64,000 nt of DNA. Origin: Microbacterium sp. Gd 4-13 (lineage in GTDB: Bacteria > Actinomycetota > Actinomycetes > Actinomycetales > Microbacteriaceae). Below are positions 14,404 through 24,228 of this stretch, in pieces (within the stretch, counting starts at the first letter, position 1; each line of letters opens with the position of its first letter). The notes under the pieces were generated by a model. The model saw nothing but the letters and a program-made list of their open reading frames with translations, was not told the DNA's origin and searched no databases. Both the position numbers and the translations under genes were made by a program. Location of the stretch: the NCBI RefSeq assembly GCF_003095395.1, contig NZ_QEIJ01000008.1, forward strand, positions 62,001-126,000, written 5' to 3'.

Positions 14404-16982
14404 CCGTTCTCGTCACCGCCCCGACCTTCGACCATCTGCCCGGTGCCTTGGGCATCGGCAACCCGCGGCCCCGCATCTCATGGAAGACGTCCGCGCCGGC
14501 AGGGTGGCGGCAGGCCGGGTACGAGATCGAAACGCGGCGTTCCGACGAGGACATCACCGTGACCCGCGTCTCGAACCCTGACTCGGTGCTGGTGGAGTGG
14601 CCGGGGGCTCCGCTGCGGTCACGCGAGCGTGTCGAGGTCCGCATCCGTGTCACCGGTGCCGACGGAGTCGCGTCGCCGTGGTCCGAGTCGGCCGCTGTCG
14701 AAGCGGGGCTCCTGCACAGCTCCGATTGGGAAGCCGCGCTCATCGAAGCGCCGTGGTCGGACGACCCGGAAGCCCTCCGGCGACCGCCACGGATGCGGCG
14801 CGACTTCCACATCGCCGACGACGTCGTCTCGGCGCGGCTGTACGCGACCGCCCACGGCCTCTACGAAGCGGCGATCAACGGCGAACGGGTCGGAAACGAC
14901 GCTCTCGCCCCCGGGTGGACGGTGTACGGCTCCCGCCTCCGGTACTACACCTATGACGTGACCCACTTGCTTCACGCCGGAGACAACGCGATCGGCGCGT
15001 GGCTGGCGGACGGATGGTTCCGCGGACGGATCGGATTCCACAGCGGCTATCCGAACTGGTACGGGTCGGAGATCGGGCTCATCGCGCAGCTCGAGATCAC
15101 CCTTGCCGACGGCACACGTCAGATCGTGACGTCCGATGGCGAGTGGACCGCTCAGCGCAGCCCGATCCTCACTTCCGGGCTGTACGAGGGCGAGGAATAC
15201 GACGCTCGAGCGGATCACGCCGACTGGGCGCGGGCAGGTTTCCGCTCCGACGATGCGGTCGCGGTCCGCGTCGCCACGCATGACGCGACGCTGCTCGTCG
15301 CGCCCGAGGGCCCGCCCGTGCGCTGCACGGAGGAGTTCCTCCCCCTCAGCGTCACGCCGACCGCGAGCGGCGCGCTGCTGTTGGACTTCGGACAGAACAT
15401 CGCCGGACGACTGCAGATCCGCGTCGCCGGCGACCCGGGGCGCCGCATCACCCTGCGCCACGCCGAAGTACTCCAGGACGGCGAGCTCTACACCCGGCCC
15501 CTTCGTCGCGCCACCTCCACCGACGTCTACACGCACGGCGGCGGCGAGGCGACGTGGGAACCGAAGTTCACCATCCACGGTTTCCGCTATGCCGAGGTCA
15601 GCGGCTGGGAGGGTGAGATCGCCCCCGGCGATGTCGTCGCGCGGGCCTACCACACCGACATGGAGCGGACAGGATGGTTCGAATCATCCGATCCCCTCGT
15701 GAACCGCCTGCACGAGAACATCGTCTGGTCGATGAGGGGCAACTTCGTCGACATCCCCACCGACTGCCCGCAGCGCGACGAGCGCCTCGGCTGGACGGGC
15801 GACCTGCAGGTCTTCGCACCCGCCGCCTCGTTCCTCTACGACTGCTCCGGCATGCTCAGCTCCTGGCTTCGCGACGTCGAAGCGGAACAGCTCCCCGACG
15901 GCACCGTGCCCTGGTACGTCCCGGTGATCCCCGGTGGTCCCGAGTGGACGCCGATCCGCCCCGGCGCCGTGTGGGGCGACGCGGCCGTTCTCACCCCGTG
16001 GACCCTCTACCAGCGGTTCGGCGACGCGAAGGTGCTCGCCGATCAATATGCCAGCGGCTCGGCGTGGATCGACCTCGTCGAGAAGCTCGCCGGCCCCTCT
16101 CGTCTGTGGAACACCGGCTTCCAACTCGGTGACTGGCTCGACCCGGACGCTCCGCCGAACGACCCCGCCGACGCCAAGACGGACCGCTACCTGGTGGCTA
16201 CCGCCTACTTCGCGTGGTCGTCCGAGCATCTCGCGAAGACAGCGGGCGTGCTCGGCAAGGACGACGAAGCGGCCCGGTACGCCGACCTGTCCGCGCAGGT
16301 GAAGGCGGCCTTCCGCGCGGAATACGTGAACGCCGAGGGAATGCTCACGAGCGACGCGCAAACCGCGTACGCGTTGGCGATCGAGTTCCACCTCTACGCC
16401 GACGACGCCGAGCGCGACCGGTGGGGCGCGCGGCTCGCGCACCTCGTGCGCAAGAGCGGCAACCGGGTCTCCACGGGCTTCGCCGGAACGCCGGTCGTCA
16501 CGGACGCGCTCACCCGCTCGGGCCACACCGATGTCGCGTACGACCTGCTCCTCGAGCGCGAATGCCCGTCGTGGCTCTACACCGTGCTCAGCGGGGGGAC
16601 GACGATCTGGGAGCGGTGGGACAGCCTCATGCCGAACGGCAGGGTCAACCCGGGCGGGATGACGTCGTTCAACCACTACGCGCTCGGCGCCGTCGCCGAC
16701 TGGCTGCACCGCACCGTGGCGGGGATCGGTCCGCTCGAGCCGGCGTATCGCTCGATCCTGTTCCGTCCGCGTCCCGGTGGTGGTCTGACGTCCGCGAAGG
16801 CGGAGCACGAGACGCCCTACGGCCGCGCGTCGATCGAGTGGGTGGTGCAAGACGCGACGATCAGCGTGAACGTCACCGTTCCCACGGGGGCCACCGCGGT
16901 GCTCGATCTCGAAGGCGACGTCATCCGGCACCTCGAGTCGGGATCTCACGCGTTCTCGGCGGCAGTGGCCACGCGCGTCTGA
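14400..16982 (+). CDS. Family GH78 alpha-L-rhamnosidase
   Basis: An 860-residue glycoside hydrolase that would release terminal L-rhamnose from plant glycosides or polysaccharides by inversion. N-terminal beta-sandwich domains (LYATAHGLYEAAINGERVG, LRYYTYDVTHLL) precede the six-hairpin catalytic domain with the signature DCPQRDERLGWTGD (residues 455-468; Asp460 and Glu461 lie in the acidic active-site cluster). A C-terminal beta domain follows (AKAEHETPYGRASIEW). There is no signal peptide, so it acts in the cytosol on imported rhamnosides, which fits the ABC importer in the same operon. The ATG overlaps the dehydrogenase stop. No rhamnose isomerase or kinase gene is in the window. Confidence 0.92.
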   Translation: MTVLVTAPTFDHLPGALGIGNPRPRISWKTSAPAGWRQAGYEIETRRSDEDITVTRVSNPDSVLVEWPGAPLRSRERVEVRIRVTGADGVASPWSESAAVEAGLLHSSDWEAALIEAPWSDDPEALRRPPRMRRDFHIADDVVSARLYATAHGLYEAAINGERVGNDALAPGWTVYGSRLRYYTYDVTHLLHAGDNAIGAWLADGWFRGRIGFHSGYPNWYGSEIGLIAQLEITLADGTRQIVTSDGEWTAQRSPILTSGLYEGEEYDARADHADWARAGFRSDDAVAVRVATHDATLLVAPEGPPVRCTEEFLPLSVTPTASGALLLDFGQNIAGRLQIRVAGDPGRRITLRHAEVLQDGELYTRPLRRATSTDVYTHGGGEATWEPKFTIHGFRYAEVSGWEGEIAPGDVVARAYHTDMERTGWFESSDPLVNRLHENIVWSMRGNFVDIPTDCPQRDERLGWTGDLQVFAPAASFLYDCSGMLSSWLRDVEAEQLPDGTVPWYVPVIPGGPEWTPIRPGAVWGDAAVLTPWTLYQRFGDAKVLADQYASGSAWIDLVEKLAGPSRLWNTGFQLGDWLDPDAPPNDPADAKTDRYLVATAYFAWSSEHLAKTAGVLGKDDEAARYADLSAQVKAAFRAEYVNAEGMLTSDAQTAYALAIEFHLYADDAERDRWGARLAHLVRKSGNRVSTGFAGTPVVTDALTRSGHTDVAYDLLLERECPSWLYTVLSGGTTIWERWDSLMPNGRVNPGGMTSFNHYALGAVADWLHRTVAGIGPLEPAYRSILFRPRPGGGLTSAKAEHETPYGRASIEWVVQDATISVNVTVPTGATAVLDLEGDVIRHLESGSHAFSAAVATRV

Positions 16983-17016
16983 ACGGGAGGGCGGCCGGTG
17001 CCGCCCGCCCGTTCAG
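16981..17016 (+). terminator. Terminator hairpin of the rhamnoside operon
   Basis: TGAACGGGAGGGCGGC (16981-16996) pairs with GCCGCCCGCCCGTTCA (17001-17016) at 15 of 16 positions around a CGGT loop. The operon stop codon lies in the left arm. There is no T-run. Confidence 0.75.
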
Positions 17017-17050
17017 ACGAACACGTCAGGCGGAGCGTTCGAGGTGGTCG

Positions 17051-17090
17051 GGTTCCCGGCGACTCGTTCGTTCGCGAATCGCCGGGAACC
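17051..17090 (-). terminator. Terminator hairpin of the amidase gene
   Basis: A perfect 12-bp inverted repeat GGTTCCCGGCGA (17051-17062) / TCGCCGGGAACC (17079-17090) lies 11 bases beyond the amidase stop on the minus strand. Together with 16981-17016 it insulates two convergent transcripts. Confidence 0.7.
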
Positions 17091-17100
17091 CTGTCGGGCA

Positions 17101-18684
17101 CTACGGTGTCGTGCTGGGGCGCACCCTCTGGGGGTGTGCGGCCTCGTAGGCGTACGCGAGGCCGATGATGGTCGCCTCATCGAACTGCTTGCCGACCAAC
17201 TCCGCACCGACGGGGAGGCCCTCGCTCGTGAAGCCCGCCGGGAAGCTGATCGCCGGTGCCCCCGCGGATGAGGCGAGGAAGGCATTGACGGCGCCCCAGT
17301 TCGAGACGCCGAGGGCCGAGGGCGCCTCCTTGGCGCTCGGGTAGAGGAGAGCGTCGATGTCGTTGTCCTCCATGAAGGCGGAGAACGCGTCGATGAACGC
17401 CGTCGTCGGCTGAACGACCTCCCGCTCGTAAGAGGGGTCGGTCGTGTCGGGCCCGCCCACGAGCGCCTGGAGAGAGGCGCTCACGTCGGTGACGATGCCG
17501 CCGTTGCGGGTCATCTCCGCGAACGTGACGCCCTCCTGGTCAGGCCCGTAGTCCTGCAGATACGCGTCGAATGCCGCTTCCATCTCCCAGTCGTTCTGCA
17601 TGGCGGACTCCGATGTGAAGCCGAGCTCGGAGATGTGCGACACAACGGCTCCCGCCGCGACGAGGTCGGCCTCCATCCGCGCCATGACCTCGTTGACCTC
17701 CTCCGCTTCCGGCGATTCGCCGAACGCGTCGTCCAGGACGACGATGCGAGCGCCGTCGAGAGCGTCGGGGTCGAGTGCGTCGAGATAGGAATCCGGGCGC
17801 GTCGCGTCGGAGCCGAGGGCGACCGGGTCATCCGGGTCGTCGACACCGGCGATGAGATCGAGCGCGCTGGCGATGTCGCTCACCGAGGTCGCCATCGGGC
17901 CGACGGTGTCGAGGCTCGTCGAGACCGGCGCGATCCCCGACCGACCGATCAAGCCCTTGGTCGGACGGATGCCGACGCTCGATGTCGCCGACGCCGGCAC
18001 TCGAATGGAGCCGCCGGTATCCGTACCGAACGCCAGTGGTGCGAAGTTGGCCGCAACGGCCACCGCGCTTCCGCCACTGGAACCGGACGGGTTCTTGGAC
18101 AGGTCGTACGGGTTCAATGTCTGACCGCCGAAGGAGCTCGTGGTGGCGAACCCGTACGCGAACTCCTGGAGGTTCGCCTTGCCGAGAATGATCGCCCCGG
18201 CATCCCGGAGCTGCGTGACGATGAAGGCGTCCTCATCCGGCGTCGACCCGCCCAGCGCTACCGACCCGACGCTCGTGGGCATGTCGGCCGTGTCGATGTT
18301 GTCCTTGAGGATGACCGGGATGCCGAACAGCGGTCCTCGTGAACCGGACTCACGACGTTCCTCGTCCAGAGACGCCGCCGTGTCGACGGCATCCGAGTTC
18401 ACGTACACCATGGCGTTGAGCGCGGGGCCTTCGTCGTCGTACGCGTCGATCCGATCGAGATAGGCGCCGACGAGCTGCTCGCTCGTCACCTCACCCTTCT
18501 CGAGCGCTGCCTGGATCTCGACGATCGTGGGCTCGGTCGTGATGTACGCCACGACCTCCTCCGTCGACATCGCCGGGTCGGTCGTCTGTGCCGCGGTGCA
18601 GCCGGCGAGAATCGCCATGCTCCCGCATCCCAGCGCACACAGCACGATCCTCAAGCGTCTCTGCTGAGACTTCGTCTTGTTCAT
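17101..18684 (-). CDS. Exported amidase-signature-family lipoprotein
   Basis: A 527-residue amidase of the GatA/FAAH superfamily. The lipobox LAGC (Cys29) predicts attachment to the outer face of the membrane. The Ser-cisSer-Lys triad is complete: Lys127 in GIPVILKDN, Ser202 in the NPSGSSGGS motif and Ser226 in TDTGGSIRVPA, with the family spacing. It would hydrolyse an amide outside the cell; the substrate is unknown. The divergent AraC-type regulator 221 bases away is a likely regulator. It has its own terminator and no operon partner. Confidence 0.88.
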   Translation of the reverse strand: MNKTKSQQRRLRIVLCALGCGSMAILAGCTAAQTTDPAMSTEEVVAYITTEPTIVEIQAALEKGEVTSEQLVGAYLDRIDAYDDEGPALNAMVYVNSDAVDTAASLDEERRESGSRGPLFGIPVILKDNIDTADMPTSVGSVALGGSTPDEDAFIVTQLRDAGAIILGKANLQEFAYGFATTSSFGGQTLNPYDLSKNPSGSSGGSAVAVAANFAPLAFGTDTGGSIRVPASATSSVGIRPTKGLIGRSGIAPVSTSLDTVGPMATSVSDIASALDLIAGVDDPDDPVALGSDATRPDSYLDALDPDALDGARIVVLDDAFGESPEAEEVNEVMARMEADLVAAGAVVSHISELGFTSESAMQNDWEMEAAFDAYLQDYGPDQEGVTFAEMTRNGGIVTDVSASLQALVGGPDTTDPSYEREVVQPTTAFIDAFSAFMEDNDIDALLYPSAKEAPSALGVSNWGAVNAFLASSAGAPAISFPAGFTSEGLPVGAELVGKQFDEATIIGLAYAYEAAHPQRVRPSTTP

Positions 18685-18905
18685 TCTTCTCCGCTCCCTC
18701 TTTCGCTCGTCCGAGGTCTGGCGTCCGGTGGACCCTGCTCGCCGACGAGCGGCGTGCGGACCACGTTAGGGAGCGACGGTGCGGCGGCGGATGACGATTC
18801 CTGCAGCCCACATGACGCTGTCTGCACGAATCGGATGCTGCGGTTCTCGCCGGCTGCCGTCCGGATACACGCCCGGGACATCCGCGACATCACGGCGAAA
18901 CAGCC

Positions 18906-19862
18906 ATGGGCGAAACTCTCAGCGTGCGCCAGATCCGAGTCCAGACCGTCGACGCCTGGCACCAGATCGCCAGCGAGCGCATCGTCGCGCTGTCGTTCAC
19001 CCCTACCGAAGAGCGCTTCCGCGCGACGTTCGCGCAGACCGTTCTGAGCGAGGACGTGTCCATGCACGACCTGTCGACGACCGGACTGATCGTGGATCGC
19101 TCCGAGAAGTCCGCGGCGGCGGATCCGCACGAGGACGTGTTGTTCGTCCTGCAGCGCAGGTCGTCGGGTGTGCTCGCGCAGAACGGCCGCGACGTTCACC
19201 TGACGCCCGGATCGCTGGCGTTGTTCGACCCCTCGTGCGCGTACTCGTTCGATCACTCGGCGGGCAACCAGCGTCAGCTGACACTGCGCATGAGCCGACG
19301 CCGTCTGGGCGTCGACGATCGGACGATCGCGCGACTGTCGGCAACCCCCATACCGGGGGACCACCCGCAATCCGTGCTCGTCCAGGCGTACATGCGTGCG
19401 CTGTGGAAACGAGGCGCCGCCGCGTCACGCGATGTGGCGAGTGCGAGCGGGGACCTTGCGATCGAACTGATCGGTTCGCTCCTGAGCTCACTCCTGTCCT
19501 CCCGCATGGAGGCACCCCGAGCGTCGGAGTATGAGCGCATGATCCGGTACATCGATGCGCACTTCGAGCGCCACGACCTCGACGTGGCCGCGCTCGCCGA
19601 TGCTCACCACGTCTCGGTCCGGAATGTCTACAACGTGTTCGCGAGGAGGAGAGAGACGCCCGCGGCCGCTATCCGCGCCCGGCGGCTTCAGCACGCGGCC
19701 CAGCTCCTTCACGACCACCCGCGCTCGACCCTCGTCGATATCGCCATCCGATCGGGGTTCGGTGACGCGGCGACCTTCGCCCGGGCCTTCCGCCGACAGT
19801 TCGGTCACAGTCCGTCGACGTGGCGACGAGAACCCCCCGCACGTCGCGCGACCAGCACCTAG
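18906..19862 (+). CDS. AraC-family transcriptional regulator
   Basis: A 318-residue regulator. Residues 1-190 form a cupin-like AraC-binding domain (DPHEDVLFVLQRRSSGVLAQ, LTPGSLALFDPSCAYSF) and the last 100 residues the double helix-turn-helix domain (DLDVAALADAHHVSVRNVYNVF, LVDIAIRSGFGDAATFARAF). It is divergent from the amidase gene and ends 10 bases from the convergent LigW-like gene. It probably senses an amide or a related compound and acts in the 221-base intergenic region; no operator was recognised there. Confidence 0.85.
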   Translation: MGETLSVRQIRVQTVDAWHQIASERIVALSFTPTEERFRATFAQTVLSEDVSMHDLSTTGLIVDRSEKSAAADPHEDVLFVLQRRSSGVLAQNGRDVHLTPGSLALFDPSCAYSFDHSAGNQRQLTLRMSRRRLGVDDRTIARLSATPIPGDHPQSVLVQAYMRALWKRGAAASRDVASASGDLAIELIGSLLSSLLSSRMEAPRASEYERMIRYIDAHFERHDLDVAALADAHHVSVRNVYNVFARRRETPAAAIRARRLQHAAQLLHDHPRSTLVDIAIRSGFGDAATFARAFRRQFGHSPSTWRREPPARRATST

Positions 19863-19872
19863 AGCGGCGGCG

Positions 19873-20922
19873 TCAGAAGTCGAGAGAGAACACCTTTCGC
19901 GCGGTCCGTTCGAAGAAGTCCGCCTTCTCGTCGTCGCTGATCGGCAGGGCTTCCTGCGCGTCCACCTCTGCGGCGTCGTACTGGTAGGGGTAGTCCATCG
20001 CGTACATCACGCGGTCGGCGCCGATGACCTCGCGCGTGAACATGATCGCCGGCGCCCAGGGCATTCCCGACGTGGTCAGCCAGATCTGGTTCGAGAAGTA
20101 CGCCGACGGCGCCTGGCGGAGCGGTGTGATGCTCTCGTACCTCCCCGAGGCGACCTGCTTGGCGTGCATGTGGTCGATCCGGTGCAGCCAGAACGGGAGT
20201 CCCTCGCCGAGGTGCCCGACGACCACGCGGAGACCGGGGTGGCGGTCGAGCACGCCCGAGGTGATGATCCGCAGCAGGTGCAGACCCGCGCTCGCACCGA
20301 ATCCGTGGACGGCGCCGTCCAGCCCCGCCTCTCGATAGGGCGCGATCATGCTGTCGGGCGGTGTGTTCGGGTGCAGGTACAGCGGCACGTCCAGTGACTC
20401 CAGCTCGGAGAGCAGCGGAGCGAAGCGGGGATGGTCGATGTACGAGCCGCGGATGTGGTCGTTGAGGATCAGCCCTTTCAGGCCCAGCTCGGTCACCGCG
20501 CGCCTCAGCTCGATCACCGCCGCATCCACGTCTTCGAACGAGACCGCCGCGAGCGCGGAGAACCGGGTGGGGTGCTCTCGGCTCAGTGTCGACAGGCGGT
20601 CGTTGCTGAGACGGGCGATGTCGATGCCTTCCCGCGCATCGAGCACCTGGGTGCCTGGTGCGGTGAGGGCGAGCACCTGGTGGTCGATTCCCGTAGCGTC
20701 CATGTCGGCGATCCGTTCTTCGGCCGCGCTCTGCAGCCGCGCCACGACCGCCTGCGGCTGCGGATGCGTCGACCCCAGGAAATACCCCATCAGGCTCGAG
20801 AATCCGATGTCGTCGATCGTGCGCTCCGACAGATGCCGGCGGTAGAGGGAGATGAGCTCGGGGGGTGCCCAGGCCTCCTCGGTCGCGATGCGCAGGTGGG
20901 TTCGGCGGTTGTCGTCGGTCAC
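19873..20922 (-). CDS. Amidohydrolase-family decarboxylase, LigW-like (5-carboxyvanillate decarboxylase type)
   Basis: A 349-residue member of the ACMSD/gamma-resorcylate decarboxylase branch of the amidohydrolase superfamily. Conserved stretches include RIATEEAW with the metal-ligand Glu, RIADMDATGID, LYLHPNTPPDSMI, VVGHLGEGLPFWLHRID and RVMYAMDYPYQY with the catalytic Asp. This pattern closely matches, from memory, sphingomonad LigW, which removes the 5-carboxyl of 5-carboxyvanillate. So decarboxylation of an aromatic or enol acid is likely; the exact substrate is inferred. The GTG start overlaps the stop of the ThDP enzyme gene as GTGA, making it the last gene of a coupled operon. Confidence 0.8.
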   Translation of the reverse strand: MTDDNRRTHLRIATEEAWAPPELISLYRRHLSERTIDDIGFSSLMGYFLGSTHPQPQAVVARLQSAAEERIADMDATGIDHQVLALTAPGTQVLDAREGIDIARLSNDRLSTLSREHPTRFSALAAVSFEDVDAAVIELRRAVTELGLKGLILNDHIRGSYIDHPRFAPLLSELESLDVPLYLHPNTPPDSMIAPYREAGLDGAVHGFGASAGLHLLRIITSGVLDRHPGLRVVVGHLGEGLPFWLHRIDHMHAKQVASGRYESITPLRQAPSAYFSNQIWLTTSGMPWAPAIMFTREVIGADRVMYAMDYPYQYDAAEVDAQEALPISDDEKADFFERTARKVFSLDF

Positions 20923-22712
20923 GTCGTGTGCCCTTCCCCGAGCGGCGAGGTGTCGGCGCCCGGTGTCGTGTTCTCGTGAGTCGTCGTCGGCTCGGATGCT
21001 TGGTCGGAGATCGCGTGCATGCGCACCGTCACGACCGCCGAGATGCCCTCGGAGGTCTTCGCAAGGCCCGTGCGGAGCACCGCGTCGAGTTCCGAGATGT
21101 CGGTGACGAGCCCGCTCCAGGCATCGCCTGCCGCCGCGGCGACACCGCCGAAGTCGGCGCTCTGCTGCAGGTTCACCCACAGCCGGTCCGTCCGGGCGGC
21201 GACCCCGTCCGGGTGCAGGCGTTCCAGATTGCGTTTCGTCGCGTTCCACCCGCCGTTGTCGAGCACGACGGTGAGTACCGGCAGACCGTAGTGGCGGGCG
21301 ATCCAGTAGGTCGACGACGGCGCGCTGAAGAAGAAGGTGCCGTCTCCGACGATGCTCACCACCGTGCGATCGGGCGCGGCGAGCTTCACCCCGAGCGCTC
21401 CGCCCCCCGACCAGCCGAGCGACGTACCGCGGTTGCCGTACAGCGTTCCGGGCAGCTCGCGGGGCAGGTGCTTCCACACGGCGGGCGCCGCGGAGATGGC
21501 TTCGTTGACGACGATCGCCTCGTCGTCGAGCAGGTCGTGGAGTGCGCGGGCGACGGTTGCGGCGGTCAGCCTCCGGGCGTCCCGGTCGGCGTCGGCCTCG
21601 TCGTCCCATGCCTCGCGTATGCCTCGGCCGACATCGGCGCCGCGGGCGGCGCGGAGCTCTGCGGCTTCGTCGGGTGACGGCGGACAGCGATCGAGCAGCT
21701 GTCGCAGAACGAGCCCGCTGTCGGCCCCGACGAACCGCTCGGCGGGCACGTACCAGAGGGGCAGTGACTCCTGCAGCGGGTCTTCGTTGACCACGAACAC
21801 CCGGGCGTCCGGGCGCGGGCGACCGATCGCGTCGACCCAGGGCACGTCGGTGTCGATCGCGAGGATCACGTCGGCCTCGCCCAGGAGCAGGTGGGGGTCG
21901 TCGCCGCCGTGGAGCGGATGCTGCCGGGGGAAGCTGAGCACCTCCGCGTTGTGTTCGACGACGACGATGCCGAGCCTCTCGGCCAGGTCGACGAGCGCGG
22001 CGACGGACCCTCGATCGCGACCGAGGTAGGTCGTGATGATCACCGGTGCGGTCGCCGCGGCCAGCGCCGCGAAGATCTCGTCCGCCGCATCCTCGGATGC
22101 GGGGTTCGGGGCGACGGGTGCCCACCTCGCGGCATCGATGGGCGCCGGGAGGGCGCGGTCGGCCAGCGCCTCGCGAGCGGCGGTCACATACACCGGGCCG
22201 GCGGGGGCGCTCCGGGCGATCTGCAGCGCGCGGTGCACGATCTGGCCGGTGTTCGCCGCGGTGCGGATGTCGTAGCTCCACTTGACGTAGGGCCGGACGA
22301 TCCCGTGCTGATCGGCCACGTCCTGCAGGTGGTTGACGAAGGAGTTCCGGCTGCCGGGGAGCTCCCCTTCGAGGGTGTAGGGGGTCAACCCGGCGAACAC
22401 GAACACCGGCACTCGCGACCTCGCGGCGTTGTGCACGGCGCCACCCAGGTTCGCCGTGCCGACGTCGGTGTGCACGAAGACGGCCTGCGGCTCACCGGTG
22501 ACGAGCGCGTACCCGTGCGCCGCGCTCAGCGCGCTGTACTCGTGGGGACACAGGATGACGACGGGCGTGTCGATCCCGTTCTCCCGGTCCTGCGCCAGCG
22601 CCTCGATGATCGCGGGGTGGTCGCTGCCGAAGTTCGCGAACAGGTGCGTCACACCCGCGGCGCGCAGCGCATCGACGATGAGCGCGCCGGCCGTGCTCGT
22701 CTGCGGCGTCAT
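20919..22712 (-). CDS. Thiamine-diphosphate-dependent enzyme (acetolactate synthase / benzoylformate decarboxylase family)
   Basis: A 597-residue three-domain enzyme. The N-terminal Pyr domain carries the catalytic Glu in ILCPHEYSALSAAHGYA and the SRNSF loop. The middle domain reads PAPIDAARWAPVAP and onward. The C-terminal PP domain holds the ThDP/Mg2+ motif from VSIVGDGTFFF to TVVLDNGGWN. It could decarboxylate a 2-keto acid to an aldehyde, which the adjacent aldehyde dehydrogenase would oxidise. True acetolactate synthase is less likely because no regulatory subunit or branched-chain gene is near. ATGA overlap upstream and GTGA overlap downstream show coupling. Confidence 0.82.
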   Translation of the reverse strand: MTPQTSTAGALIVDALRAAGVTHLFANFGSDHPAIIEALAQDRENGIDTPVVILCPHEYSALSAAHGYALVTGEPQAVFVHTDVGTANLGGAVHNAARSRVPVFVFAGLTPYTLEGELPGSRNSFVNHLQDVADQHGIVRPYVKWSYDIRTAANTGQIVHRALQIARSAPAGPVYVTAAREALADRALPAPIDAARWAPVAPNPASEDAADEIFAALAAATAPVIITTYLGRDRGSVAALVDLAERLGIVVVEHNAEVLSFPRQHPLHGGDDPHLLLGEADVILAIDTDVPWVDAIGRPRPDARVFVVNEDPLQESLPLWYVPAERFVGADSGLVLRQLLDRCPPSPDEAAELRAARGADVGRGIREAWDDEADADRDARRLTAATVARALHDLLDDEAIVVNEAISAAPAVWKHLPRELPGTLYGNRGTSLGWSGGGALGVKLAAPDRTVVSIVGDGTFFFSAPSSTYWIARHYGLPVLTVVLDNGGWNATKRNLERLHPDGVAARTDRLWVNLQQSADFGGVAAAAGDAWSGLVTDISELDAVLRTGLAKTSEGISAVVTVRMHAISDQASEPTTTHENTTPGADTSPLGEGHTT

Positions 22713-24193
22713 GAGGCGGCCGCGACGGGGATCGGCTGCACATCGACGCTGTGGAACTGCAGGTACTCGTCGATTCCGTGAGGGGATCCCTCCCACCCGA
22801 TGCCGCTCTGCTTCCATCCGCCCATCGGGATCTCTCGCGTCCCGGTGTGCGAGAACATCGCACTGTTGACGAACGTCACCCCCGCCTCGATCCGGGCGGC
22901 GACGGCGAGAGCGTGCTCGCGCGACGTCGACCAGACCGATGAGCACAAGCCGTACTCCGTGTCGTTCGCGAAGTCGATGGCCTGCTCCTCGGTATCGCAG
23001 ACGACCACCGGGAGGATCGGTCCGAACTGCTCCTCGCGCACGATCTCGTCGCCCTGCTGGGCGTCCAGCACGAGCGCGGGCAGGAGGAAGTTCCCCTCAT
23101 CCCAGGTGGAGGGGTCCAGCGGCGAGCCGAGCACGCGCACGTCGCGCCCCGCCGCACGCGTGCGCTCCAGCAGCTCGCTCACCCGGGCGAACTGCCCCGG
23201 GTTGTTCACCGGCCCCATGTCGGAGCGCTCGTCCTGGGCGTCGCCGACGGTCATGGCCGACACCCGAGCGACGAGCAGCCGTTCGAACTCCTCGGCGACC
23301 TCGCGCTGCACGTACACGCGCTTGGTGGCGAAGCACACCTGCCCGGCCCGCCGGTAGGCGGACTGCGCGATGCGTTCCGCGGCGAGGGGGAGATCGGCGT
23401 CGGCGAGCACGATCGCCGGGTCGTTGCCGCCCAGTTCGAAATGCACGGGAAGCAGCGAGTCCGCCGCCTGGCGCATGATGTGTCTCGCGGTGGCCCCGCC
23501 GCCGGTGAACGAGATCTTGCGTACGCGTCGGTCGTCGACGAGGGCCCGCACCACCGGGGCGTCGCCGTTGACGATGGCGATGACGCCCTCGGGGAGCTCT
23601 GCCGCGGCCAGGGTCGCGAGAAGCGAGACGGCCAGCGGAGCGAACGGTGACGGCTTGAGCACGACGGCGTTTCCCGCCGCGATCGCCGGGGCGAGTTTGT
23701 TGGCCGTGAGCAGCACGGGCGCGTTCCACGGCACGACGCACGCGACGACCCCGTATGGGCGACGTTCGACGCGCACGAACTCGTCGGTGCGAGGGTCGCC
23801 GATCGTCTTCGACGCCACGGCGTCTTCGAGGTAGTCGGCCACGTCGCGGAAGGAGCCGGCGGATGCGGCGACCTCGCGCCGGATGGTCGAGACGATGCTG
23901 CCGTTCTCGCGCGTGGCGAGATCGATGAGCCGGTCGGCGTGGGCGTCCACGGCGTCGGCGATGCGGCGGAGCCGCTCGACGCGATCCGCGACCGTCGTCG
24001 CCGCCCATCCGGGTGCCGCCGCGACTGCGGCGTCGACCGCCCGCGCGGCATCCTCCGCCGTTCCGTCTGCGACGACCCCCACCAGGTCCGACGCCCGCCC
24101 CGGGTTGCGCACCTCGAAGGTCGCCGCCCCGTACGTCGCGATGCCGCCGATCAGGTGGCCCTGCACAGCATCCTGGGTCGTCGTGTGGATCAT
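22709..24193 (-). CDS. NAD(P)-dependent aldehyde dehydrogenase
   Basis: A 494-residue ALDH-superfamily enzyme oxidising an aldehyde to the acid. Visible motifs are VVPWNAPVL (oxyanion Asn), VVLKPSPFAPLA (cofactor Lys), FTGGGATARHI, FELGGNDP (general base Glu) and AGQVCFATKRV (nucleophile Cys). The ATG at 24193 is preceded by GAGGAAGAGA; an in-frame ATG at 24229 would add 12 residues and has no better site. It lies between the transporter ATPase and ThDP enzyme genes and overlaps the latter by ATGA. The context suggests an aromatic or semialdehyde substrate. Confidence 0.88.
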   Translation of the reverse strand: MIHTTTQDAVQGHLIGGIATYGAATFEVRNPGRASDLVGVVADGTAEDAARAVDAAVAAAPGWAATTVADRVERLRRIADAVDAHADRLIDLATRENGSIVSTIRREVAASAGSFRDVADYLEDAVASKTIGDPRTDEFVRVERRPYGVVACVVPWNAPVLLTANKLAPAIAAGNAVVLKPSPFAPLAVSLLATLAAAELPEGVIAIVNGDAPVVRALVDDRRVRKISFTGGGATARHIMRQAADSLLPVHFELGGNDPAIVLADADLPLAAERIAQSAYRRAGQVCFATKRVYVQREVAEEFERLLVARVSAMTVGDAQDERSDMGPVNNPGQFARVSELLERTRAAGRDVRVLGSPLDPSTWDEGNFLLPALVLDAQQGDEIVREEQFGPILPVVVCDTEEQAIDFANDTEYGLCSSVWSTSREHALAVAARIEAGVTFVNSAMFSHTGTREIPMGGWKQSGIGWEGSPHGIDEYLQFHSVDVQPIPVAAAS

Positions 24194-24228
24194 GGTCGTC
24201 TCTTCCTCGCTCTTCGTGTGACCCCGCA

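Noticed and set aside
20919..22712. Acetolactate synthase large subunit (ilvB) call
   Set aside because: The fold is the same, but there is no ilvN/ilvC neighbour and the gene sits in a catabolic operon, so a more general ThDP-enzyme call is safer.
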